DNA from: Phycisphaerae bacterium
Lineage (GTDB): Bacteria; Planctomycetota; Phycisphaerae; Phycisphaerales; UBA1924
Reading direction: 5' to 3'
Assembly: GCA_030429485.1 (NCBI GenBank)
Contig: JAUIFD010000012.1
Location: forward strand, 1-37,363
Length of the DNA: 37,363 nt
The notes beneath the pieces are model-generated. The model was not told the DNA's origin and ran no database searches. It was given only the letters and a program-made list of their open reading frames with translations. Numbering within the stretch: position 1 is the stretch's first letter; the number at the start of each line of letters is the position of its first letter. This document shows, piece after piece, positions 30,776 through 37,363 of the stretch. The translations under genes and the position numbers were made by a program.

Positions 30776-32121
30776 TGCGCCGGCGCGTGGTCATCACGGG
30801 CATGGGGTGGGTCACGCCGCTCGGTGCGAGCATCGAGGGCGCGTGGGCGCGCCTGCTCGCGAGCGAGTCGGCGATCGGACCTCTCACGCGCTTCCCCGGC
30901 GAGACCTTCGCGACCAACTTCGCCGCAGAAGTGCGTGACTTCGACCTCGCCGACCACGCCGAAGGCGCAGCGTTGCGCTTCGGCGCGGGCGGGTGCCTCT
31001 CCACCGGCTTCGCCGTCGCCGCGGCGGCCCAAGCGGTCGAGCAGTCCGGCCTTGGCAGGCGTGACGGCTCGCGCGCCGACGGCGCACCGCCGCCACACCG
31101 CGTGGGTGTCTACCTCGGCGCAGGCGAAGGCTCGCCCGACTACCCGTCGCTCGACCACACCCACATGCGCACGTGGGACGCACAGGCCCGCGCTACCGAC
31201 GCCCCCGCGTGGGCGCGCGCCGCCGCCCAGCACATGGCCCACGCGCGCGAGTTCGAGCAGGAGCCGCACGCGACGCTCGCACGCGTCGCCGGCGCGTTCG
31301 GCGCACAAGGCCCGTCGCTCAACTGCATGACCGCGTGCGCCGCGGGCGTGCAGGCGATCGGCGAAGCAGCCGAGATCATCGCGCGGGGCGACGCCGACGC
31401 GATGCTCGCCGGCGGCGCGCACTCCATGATCCACCCGCTCGGCATGACCGGCTTCATCCGCCTCACCGCCATGAGCACGCGCCGGGACACCCCTCAGACC
31501 GCCGCACGCCCCTTCGATCGCACGCGCGATGGCTTCGTGATGGGCGAGGGCGCGGGCGTCGTCGTCCTCGAATCGCTCGAACACGCCGAGCGACGTGGGG
31601 CGGAGCCGCTCGCCGAGATCGCCGGGTATGGCTCCAGCGCCGACGCCTTCCGCATCACCGACATGCACCCCGAGGGCGCCGGGCCCGCCGACGCCATGGA
31701 GCGCGCCCTCCGACAGGCGGGCATCACGCCCGCCGAACCCGGGCCCGACAACAGACCGCCCGTCGACTACATCTGCGCGCACGGCACGGGCACCAAGGAA
31801 AACGACTCGATCGAGACCACCGCGATCAAGCGCCTGTTCGGCCCGCAGGCGTCCCGCATCCCGGTCTCGTCGATCAAGTCGATGATGGGGCACCTCATCC
31901 AGGCCGCCGGCGCGGTGGAGCTCATCGCGTGCGTGCAGGCGATCCGAACCGGTTGGCTCCCGCCGACGATCAACGTCCGCGAGCCCGACCCCGCGTGCGA
32001 CCTCGACGTGATCCCCAACACCGCCCGCGACCTGCGCGACAAGGGCGGCGTCGGCACATGCCTCACCAACTCGTTCGGCTTCGGCGGCCAGAACGACTCG
32101 GTGCTCGTCAGACGAACCTGA
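30775..32121 (+). CDS. Beta-ketoacyl-ACP synthase, FabF-like, catalytically intact
   Basis: A 448-residue condensing enzyme. The catalytic triad is present: Cys188 in LNCMTACAAGVQAIGEA, His336 in CAHGTGT and His373 in KSMMGHLIQAAGAVE, with Lys368. Other blocks: GDADAMLAGGAHSMI, FVMGEGAGVVVLE and TNSFGFGGQNDSVL. It extends acyl-ACP chains with malonyl-ACP. It lies in a coupled set with the KAS-like partner and the GxxExxY protein, so it may serve a dedicated lipid or polyketide pathway rather than general fatty-acid synthesis; no ACP, acyltransferase or ketoreductase gene is in the window. ATG start overlaps the previous stop by one base; the frame is open far upstream but only as a shadow. 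Confidence 0.93.
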   Translation: MRRRVVITGMGWVTPLGASIEGAWARLLASESAIGPLTRFPGETFATNFAAEVRDFDLADHAEGAALRFGAGGCLSTGFAVAAAAQAVEQSGLGRRDGSRADGAPPPHRVGVYLGAGEGSPDYPSLDHTHMRTWDAQARATDAPAWARAAAQHMAHAREFEQEPHATLARVAGAFGAQGPSLNCMTACAAGVQAIGEAAEIIARGDADAMLAGGAHSMIHPLGMTGFIRLTAMSTRRDTPQTAARPFDRTRDGFVMGEGAGVVVLESLEHAERRGAEPLAEIAGYGSSADAFRITDMHPEGAGPADAMERALRQAGITPAEPGPDNRPPVDYICAHGTGTKENDSIETTAIKRLFGPQASRIPVSSIKSMMGHLIQAAGAVELIACVQAIRTGWLPPTINVREPDPACDLDVIPNTARDLRDKGGVGTCLTNSFGFGGQNDSVLVRRT

Positions 32122-32463
32122 TCACGCCGCGGCGAGGCCCGCCGCCGGCGCCTCGAAGCGCACCGCCACCCGGTCCCCCAGGGCGCCGGGCACGACCCGC
32201 ACCACACGGGCGAGCAGGCGATCGTCGTCGCGGAGCAGTGCCCGCCTGGCGTCGTCGAGGATCACCTCGACCGTGTCGCCCGGGCGGATCGACCGGGGAG
32301 AGCGAACCTCCAGCATCGCTCCCCCAGCGGAGAGGTCCACCGCGAACCCAGGGGCGTACCGGATGCCCGCCTCGGGGCGGACCTTGCACGCGAGACCCGC
32401 GGGTGCGCGTGGGTGAGCTCGGCGTTCGGGGTCGGTGGGCCGTTTGGTCACGCCCGTGCGCAT
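32122..32463 (-). CDS. PilZ-domain protein
   Basis: A 113-residue single-domain PilZ protein. The cyclic-di-GMP-binding signature is present: RxxxR as R15AHPR19, then DLSAGG (43-48, D/NxSxxG), followed by the beta-barrel strands 'GDTVEVIL', 'RLLARVVRV' and 'RVAVRFEAP'. It should sense cyclic-di-GMP and act on a partner, perhaps the glycosyltransferase encoded divergently 76 bases away, but that is inference. Its stop directly abuts the KAS stop (convergent). No ribosome site at the ATG; GTG 32451 is an alternative. Confidence 0.87.
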   Translation of the reverse strand: MRTGVTKRPTDPERRAHPRAPAGLACKVRPEAGIRYAPGFAVDLSAGGAMLEVRSPRSIRPGDTVEVILDDARRALLRDDDRLLARVVRVVPGALGDRVAVRFEAPAAGLAAA

Positions 32464-32539
32464 CGGTCACGGCGCGGGTCGCAGACCAAAGCCCGGGCGG
32501 CGATCGCGCCGATATCGCCGCTCGGAGCGCAACTACCGC

Positions 32540-33547
32540 ATGGACCTGTCCATCCTCATCCCGACCCACGGACGTCCCGAGACCCTGGCCCGGTGCCTCA
32601 CCGGGCTCGCTCGCCACGCCGACCCCGACCTCGACGTGGAGATTCTCGTCGGGATCGACGGCCCGGACCACGGCGAATCCGACGCCGCGGTGGCGGCCCT
32701 TGATGCGATCGGTGTCGATCTCCCCCTACACCTCATCACCTGCGCCCGCGCCGGCCCCGCCGCGACCCGCAACCGCCTCATCGAACGAGCTCGGGCGCCC
32801 GTGGCGCTGTTCCTCAACGACGATGTGATCCCCCAGTCGGGGCTCGTCCGGGCCCACGCCGACGCCCACCTGCGTCTGTTCGCCTCCGGGCGCCGCGCGA
32901 TGGTGCTGGGCTCCGCGCCGTGGCTCGTGCACGAGCCCGACCGGCTCTTCGACCGCCTGGTTCGCGAGTCGTCGATGATCTTCTTCTACGACCAGATGAC
33001 CGACGCCGACCCGGAGCGCGACTGGGGCTTCCGCCACGCGTGGACGCTCAACCTCTCGGTGCCGACGGCGCTCGTGCGCGAGGGCGGAGGCTTTGACGAG
33101 CGTTTCGTGCGCCCATGCTTCGAGGACCTCGAACTCGCTTGGCGACTCGCGTGCCTCCACGCCACGCCGGTGCTCTACCTGCCTGAAGCGGAGGTGCTCC
33201 ACGACCATCGGTACGAGCCCGGCGTGTACCTGGCGCGCGAGCGCACGCTCGGCGCCGAGGCCTTCCGCCTCGCCCATACCCACCCGGCGTTCGCGCGCGA
33301 CGTGTTCGGCCGCGACCTCACCGATGGCGCGGAGTTGGCGTACGCCGAGGAAGCCCTCGCCCGCGAAAGGCCGCAGGCTGAGCAGTTGGAGCGGTCGTTC
33401 CTTGAGTTGGCTCACCTGCCCGCCGACGCGGTCAGCAGCCCCCACGCGCCGGCCCTGATCCGCCGGCTCTACGAGCACCACCTCCCACTGAAACGCTGGC
33501 ACTGGCGCGCGGGGCTGACACAGGCCGCCCTAAGCGTGCCCGTGTAG
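32540..33547 (+). CDS. Family 2 glycosyltransferase
   Basis: A 335-residue GT-A enzyme. It begins MDLSILIPTHGRPETLARCL, typical for GT2. The nucleotide-sugar region is 'EILVGIDGPDHG' and 'AALFLNDDVIPQSGL' (Asp94/95, DxD-like); acceptor-side blocks are 'AWTLNLSVPTALVREGGGFDERF' and FEDLELAWRL (ED at 195-196). A C-terminal helical tail of 100 residues ends 'HLPLKRWHWRAGL'. Likely adds a sugar to a surface polysaccharide or glycolipid; donor and acceptor unknown. The start is uncertain: the frame is open upstream, GGAG lies about 15 bases before the chosen ATG, and no better site is seen. Confidence 0.9.
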   Translation: MDLSILIPTHGRPETLARCLTGLARHADPDLDVEILVGIDGPDHGESDAAVAALDAIGVDLPLHLITCARAGPAATRNRLIERARAPVALFLNDDVIPQSGLVRAHADAHLRLFASGRRAMVLGSAPWLVHEPDRLFDRLVRESSMIFFYDQMTDADPERDWGFRHAWTLNLSVPTALVREGGGFDERFVRPCFEDLELAWRLACLHATPVLYLPEAEVLHDHRYEPGVYLARERTLGAEAFRLAHTHPAFARDVFGRDLTDGAELAYAEEALARERPQAEQLERSFLELAHLPADAVSSPHAPALIRRLYEHHLPLKRWHWRAGLTQAALSVPV

Positions 33548-33556
33548 CCTCACCGG

Positions 33557-33562
33557 TATATT
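33557..33562 (+). promoter_or_regulatory. TATATT box 6 nt before the MlaF-like start (candidate -10)
   Basis: TATATT stands out in this G+C-rich region, followed by CACCCC and GTG at 33569, so transcription would start at or next to the start codon. There is no Shine-Dalgarno and no convincing -35 hexamer. Confidence 0.45.
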
Positions 33563-33568
33563 CACCCC

Positions 33569-34444
33569 GTGACGGTCCACAACGGCACAACCCCGCACAC
33601 CGACCCCGCGCCCGACGCGCCCGCGATCTCGCTGCGCGACGTGAAGAAGGTCTTTGGGTCGCAGACGGTGCTCGAGGCGATCACGCTCGACGTGATGCCG
33701 GGGGAGACCATGGTGATCATGGGGGGGTCGGGCTCGGGCAAGAGCACCACGCTCCGCATGATGATCGGGAGCTTCCCTCCCGACAGCGGGTCGATCACCA
33801 TCCTGGGCAAGGACATCACCCACGCTCGCGGGCGCGAACTCGACGAGGTGCGCAAGCAGTTCGGCATCCTGTTTCAGTCGGGCGCGCTGTTCAACTCGAT
33901 GACCGTCGCCGAGAACGTCGCGCTCCCGCTGCACGAGCACACGGATCTCGACCCGGACATCATCGACATCCAGGTGCACATCAAGCTCCAGCTCGTGGGG
34001 CTGGGCGATGCCGCGGACAAGCGCCCCGACCAGATCTCCGGCGGCATGAAGAAGCGAGCCGGGCTCGCGCGGGCGCTCGCCCTCGACCCGAAGATCCTGT
34101 TCTACGACGAGCCCAGCGCCGGGCTCGACCCCGTGACGAGCGCCCAAATCGACCAGCTCATCATCGCGATGTCCCGCGAGCTCGGCGTGACCTCGGTCGT
34201 CGTCACGCACGAGATGGACTCGGCGTTCACCATCGCCGACCGGATGGCGATGCTCGACCGTGGACGCATCCTGAAGATCGAAACGCGTCATTGGTATGAG
34301 CACCTGCGCGACCTGAGCGACGCGGAAGCGAGCGAAAGGCCGGAGGACGAGCGCCTCATCCGCCAGTTCCTGCGCGGCGACGCGGAAGGGCCGATCACGC
34401 AGCGCGCGTCGGGTGACGCCTACCGCCAGAGACTCGGGCTATGA
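33569..34444 (+). CDS. ABC transporter ATPase, MlaF-like (MCE lipid transport)
   Basis: A 291-residue ATP-binding subunit. Walker A GGSGSGKST (52-60), Q-loop Gln103 in FQSGALFNSMTV, signature ISGGMKKRAGLARAL (156-170, with the Met typical of MlaF), Walker B ILFYDE (176-181), D-loop and switch His214. The MlaF/MlaD families move phospholipids between the two membranes; the adjoining MCE gene (14-base gap) agrees. The permease MlaE is not between them or elsewhere in the window, so it must be encoded outside. A ~70-residue tail after the core contains 'RHWYEHLRDLSDAEASERPEDERL'. GTG start. Confidence 0.93.
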   Translation: MTVHNGTTPHTDPAPDAPAISLRDVKKVFGSQTVLEAITLDVMPGETMVIMGGSGSGKSTTLRMMIGSFPPDSGSITILGKDITHARGRELDEVRKQFGILFQSGALFNSMTVAENVALPLHEHTDLDPDIIDIQVHIKLQLVGLGDAADKRPDQISGGMKKRAGLARALALDPKILFYDEPSAGLDPVTSAQIDQLIIAMSRELGVTSVVVTHEMDSAFTIADRMAMLDRGRILKIETRHWYEHLRDLSDAEASERPEDERLIRQFLRGDAEGPITQRASGDAYRQRLGL

Positions 34445-34457
34445 GACGGAGAACCGC

Positions 34458-35918
34458 ATGAGCATGCGCCAAGACCCCAAGATGAACCTGATCGCGGGCG
34501 TGTTCCTGCTCCTGGGGATCGTGCTGACTGTCGCGGCGACCTTCCGCCTCAAGAACCTCTCGACCGAGCCGACGACCACCTATCGCGTCGCGCTGCGCCT
34601 GAACACCGGGTCGGCCGGCATGGAGGCGCAGGCCGCGGTGCGGATCGGCGGGCAGCGCGTGGGCCGGGTCAACAAGGTCGAGACCAAGACGCGCGCCGAG
34701 CTGGGCGCGGACTGGGCGCGTGTGGAGGCGGCGCAGGAGGGGTTCCGCCAGCGGCGCGGGGTCGAGGTCCCGAGTGTGCCCAAGACGCTGCCCTCAGGGC
34801 GGGCCGCCCCGGAGAGCATCGAGGATCACGAGGGCCGCCCGAAGGACTACGACGCCCTTTTCGGCGACGGCCCCATCGTGGTGATCGAGATCGAGGTGCC
34901 CTCCAAGTTCGAGATCTACCAGGACGCGCGCGTCGACCTCGACGTGCCGTTGCTCGGCTCGGGCGCCTCGCTCAACATCCCGTACACCGGCAACCCCGAC
35001 GCCGGGCGCCCGCCGCTCGCCGACGGCGACTTCCTGGTCGGGCAGCTCGGCTCGCCGTTGCTCCTCTACCAGGCCGGGCTCGACCCCGAGAAGGTGTGGG
35101 AGATCGTGGACAACATCCAGGCGACGTCACGCCTGGTGCGCGAGGAAATGGCGCCCGACGCGAAGGACCTGCTCAGGAGCGTCCACGAGACGTGGGAGAG
35201 CGACGGCCGCGGCATCATCACCGACGTGCGCGACGTGACCTCGGGCGCGCGCGACGCGTGGCCGACGTGGAAGGGTGACATCGATCACACGCTCGCCAAC
35301 GCGCGCAACGCCTCCGATCGGTTCGACTCGACCATGGACAACGTCGAGCAGCTCACCGGCACCGCCCGCGATGGTGTCGACGCGTTCAAGGAAGGCGTCA
35401 CACTCGCGCGCGACGTGATCCAGGAGAACCGCGACAACGTGCGCGAAACCATCGCCTCAGCCAAGCGCACCATGCGCGACATCGAGACGACGACGCGCCC
35501 CAACGTCGACGAGACACTCGATGGGTATCAGGCCCTTGCCGAGCAGGCCGGCTCGTACCTCGCGCAGTACAAGCCCGTGCTCGACCAGGTGATGGCCAAC
35601 GTCCGGCTGGCCTCCGGCCAGCTCCGACTGCTCGCGATCGAGATCCGCGCCCAGCCCTGGCGCGTGCTGCACCGGCCCGACACCAAGGAGCTCGAGACCC
35701 AGCTCCTTTACGACTCGTCGCGGGCGTACGCCTCCGCGGTATCGGACCTCCGGGCGGCCTCGGAGTCGCTCGAGGCGATGCTCGACAGGGCGGACACGGG
35801 CGGCGCGGTCGACCCGAGCCAACTGCAAGGGCTCAACTCCGATCTCCAACAAGCCTTCGAGCGGTACCGCGACGCGGAGCGGGCCCTCCTGGACAGGATG
35901 ATCGAGGATTCGAAGTAG
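34458..35918 (+). CDS. MCE-domain (MlaD-like) lipid transport protein
   Basis: A 486-residue protein anchored by one N-terminal membrane helix (10-29, LIAGVFLLLGIVLTVAATFR). The MCE domain is split: 'TYRVALRLNTGSAGMEAQAAVRIGGQRVGRVNKVE' (41-75) and 'GPIVVIEIEVPSKFEIYQDARVDLDVPLLGSGASLNI' (138-174), with about 60 inserted residues. Residues 200-486 are long helices with 'TLANARNASDRFDSTMDNVEQLTG'-type heptads, the periplasmic coiled coil that forms a channel between membranes in long MCE proteins. E. coli MlaD has 183 residues, so this is a long form. The start has GGAGAACCGC upstream, 13 bases after the ATPase gene, so the two form an operon. Confidence 0.9.
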   Translation: MSMRQDPKMNLIAGVFLLLGIVLTVAATFRLKNLSTEPTTTYRVALRLNTGSAGMEAQAAVRIGGQRVGRVNKVETKTRAELGADWARVEAAQEGFRQRRGVEVPSVPKTLPSGRAAPESIEDHEGRPKDYDALFGDGPIVVIEIEVPSKFEIYQDARVDLDVPLLGSGASLNIPYTGNPDAGRPPLADGDFLVGQLGSPLLLYQAGLDPEKVWEIVDNIQATSRLVREEMAPDAKDLLRSVHETWESDGRGIITDVRDVTSGARDAWPTWKGDIDHTLANARNASDRFDSTMDNVEQLTGTARDGVDAFKEGVTLARDVIQENRDNVRETIASAKRTMRDIETTTRPNVDETLDGYQALAEQAGSYLAQYKPVLDQVMANVRLASGQLRLLAIEIRAQPWRVLHRPDTKELETQLLYDSSRAYASAVSDLRAASESLEAMLDRADTGGAVDPSQLQGLNSDLQQAFERYRDAERALLDRMIEDSK

Positions 35919-35928
35919 GAGCGACACC

Positions 35929-37233
35929 ATGGCCCGACGACCCCGCCTGGCGCCGCTCGCTGCTGCGGGCTCGATCGCGCTCCTCACAGCCCAGGCTGGG
36001 GCGCAGCCCTCGATGGGGCACATGGCGTCGGGCGCCTGGACCTCGATCGCCGGGTGGGTGGTCTCGACGTGGATGGGGTGCGTCAGCTGGACCTTGAGCG
36101 CCGCACAGGACGGGATCGACACCGCCCACGCCTTCGCGAGCCCCTCCACCGCCCTTGCGCCCGAGCCTGGGCTCTACCGACCGGTCAATCCCGCGAGCCC
36201 GTGCGGCAACCCAGCCCCAGGCTGGATGCTGTGCGAGGCGGACGACGCCCCAGACCGACTCGTGATCCTGGTCCACGGGCTCGACGAGCCCGGGTGTGTG
36301 TGGAACGACCTCGCGCCGGCGCTCGTGGAAGAGGGGTACGAGGTGGCGAGGTTCGAGTATCCCAACGACCAACCCATCGCTGACTCGGCCGCGCTGCTGC
36401 GCGGCGAGCTGGCTCGCCTGGGCGCCGCGGGTGTCGGGCACGTCGACTTCGTCGCGCATTCCATGGGCGGGCTCGTGCTGCTCGACGCCCTGACGCACCC
36501 CGGGGGAGCCAACTCGACGCCCGGCGCGATCATGCCACGGGTGGAGCGGGTCATCACCGTGGGCACCCCCTTCGAGGGTTCCCCATGGGCCCGCGCCCGC
36601 TGCGTCACCGAGGCGCGCGAGCAGTACACGCGGTGGAAGGCGGGCGACCACGCCTGGACGGACCTCACCGGGGGGCTCGCCGACGGACACGGTCAAGCAG
36701 GAACGGACCTGCTGCCCGGGTCGACGTTCTTCCAGCACCTCGTCGGGCGCTCCATGCCTCAGAGCGTGGAGTGGACAGCTTTGGTCGCGCGCCTCGTGCC
36801 GGATTGGACCGTCGAGCCCAGCACGTACCCCGCACTCGGTGCGCCGCAATCGGCGTGGAACAACTCGGTCGACTGGCTCGGCAACCTCGTAGGCGATGGG
36901 GTCGTCACCATGCGATCCGCGTCGGCGGCGCCCTCGGACGACGTCACCGCGGTGGCGAGCGGCCCCACCGGCCTCTGGGTTGCGACCCGCGCGGGCTACG
37001 CCCGGCTCTTCGCGGCCCATGGTTTCGAGATCGACGCCGATTCGCCGTCGCAGACCGTGCTCTTTCCGGAAATGGACGAAAGCGTCGAGGTGCCCGAGAT
37101 CACCACCGCCTGCTGGGACATCCTCGGCAAATCCCCCGACGCGGTGATGTGCGCCGGGAGCAACGCCCACCTCGCGCTCGGCACGACCTCCCCGATCCCC
37201 GGGGCGTTCTCACCCGTCGTCGGGCTGCCCTAG
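35929..37233 (+). CDS. Secreted lipase-like alpha/beta hydrolase
   Basis: A 434-residue protein with a signal peptide (MARRPRLAPLAAAGSIALLT, cleavage near AGAQ). The hydrolase core: oxyanion loop VHGLD (115-119), nucleophile elbow AHSMGG with Ser178, then TVGTPFEGSPWA (210-221, the lipase/PGAP1-like 'GTPhxGs'), and a probable catalytic Asp in GDGVV (Asp323). The His is not certain (His364 or His416). Residues 30-80 are an unusual Trp/Ser-rich segment. It starts 10 bases after the MCE gene with AGGAG before ATG, so it belongs to the same operon and may act on a lipid moved by it. Its stop shares CTAG with the converging gene. Confidence 0.88.
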   Translation: MARRPRLAPLAAAGSIALLTAQAGAQPSMGHMASGAWTSIAGWVVSTWMGCVSWTLSAAQDGIDTAHAFASPSTALAPEPGLYRPVNPASPCGNPAPGWMLCEADDAPDRLVILVHGLDEPGCVWNDLAPALVEEGYEVARFEYPNDQPIADSAALLRGELARLGAAGVGHVDFVAHSMGGLVLLDALTHPGGANSTPGAIMPRVERVITVGTPFEGSPWARARCVTEAREQYTRWKAGDHAWTDLTGGLADGHGQAGTDLLPGSTFFQHLVGRSMPQSVEWTALVARLVPDWTVEPSTYPALGAPQSAWNNSVDWLGNLVGDGVVTMRSASAAPSDDVTAVASGPTGLWVATRAGYARLFAAHGFEIDADSPSQTVLFPEMDESVEVPEITTACWDILGKSPDAVMCAGSNAHLALGTTSPIPGAFSPVVGLP

Positions 37234-37363
37234 CGCAGACGGGCCGCGTCGCGGAGCAGCTGCGAGAACGTGCCGACGACGAGCGACACGAGCTGCTCCT
37301 TCGGCACGCTGATCTTGCCGTCGAACTCCTCCTTGCCGATCGGTCCGTCGACCAGGAGCGAGG
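37230..37363 (-). CDS. C-terminal fragment of a minus-strand gene (cut by window edge)
   Basis: On the reverse strand a frame runs open from the edge to a TAG at 37232-37230, giving 44 codons: 'SLLVDGPIGKEEFDGKISVP', then 'KEQLVSLVVGTFSQLLRDAARLR'. The sequence is hydrophilic with a final helix. No stop interrupts it and it abuts the hydrolase gene tail to tail, as expected for a real gene end. Too short to name a family. Confidence 0.55.
   Translation of the reverse strand, partial: SLLVDGPIGKEEFDGKISVPKEQLVSLVVGTFSQLLRDAARLR

Overview
This is a G+C-rich bacterial chromosomal window, almost certainly from a planctomycete of the Phycisphaerae/Phycisphaerales type. The best clue is three secreted proteins (376-1650, 1741-3090, 19335-20702) that end in a dockerin-like 'xTNDFFAFLxxYxxGC' tag finishing in Gly-Cys at the very C-terminus, the 'GC-type dockerin' tag known from that group. 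Frequent GTG starts, 4-base GTGA stop/start overlaps and the mix of housekeeping genes fit. I see no insertion sequence, prophage, CRISPR array or rRNA, so this looks like stable core chromosome.

Layout. 1-3090 (minus): a truncated signal-peptide protein, a dockerin-tagged beta-propeller and a dockerin-tagged PQQ-type sugar dehydrogenase. 3185-5565 (minus): a D-2-hydroxyacid dehydrogenase overlapped by a divergent ClpS, then a secreted protein with a duplicated domain. 5669-13120 (plus): tRNA-Cys, a NadC-BirA fusion, a LolA-like periplasmic protein, a TPR/HExxH metallopeptidase and an endonuclease-type MutL. 13147-15901 (minus): a SpoIIE/RsbU-type phosphatase, a DUF192 lipoprotein and GluQ. 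15961-18900 (plus): pterin carbinolamine dehydratase, a MATE exporter and a TPR protein with two RNA polymerase alpha-CTD-like domains. 18957-28698 (minus): a small ORF, a dockerin-tagged beta-helix protein, PBP2, FolE2, two membrane proteins, a cysteine desulfurase, and TetR, YidD, RnpA and a membrane protein. 28748-32121 (plus): a ketoacyl-synthase homologue without its catalytic triad, a degenerate GxxExxY-family protein and an intact ketoacyl synthase. 32122-37363: PilZ (minus), glycosyltransferase, MlaF-like ATPase, MCE protein and lipase-like hydrolase (plus), and the end of a minus-strand gene.

The most interesting signals are: (1) the pseudo-KAS / nuclease-dead GxxExxY / active KAS cassette; (2) the tandem alpha-CTD protein; (3) a repeated TANNNT box 5-8 bases before the start codon of nine genes that lack a Shine-Dalgarno sequence, suggesting leaderless transcripts; (4) the NadC-BirA fusion; and (5) a ClpS whose N-degron-binding Asn and His are both Asp. 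All functional calls come from reading the sequence and translations; no database search was run.
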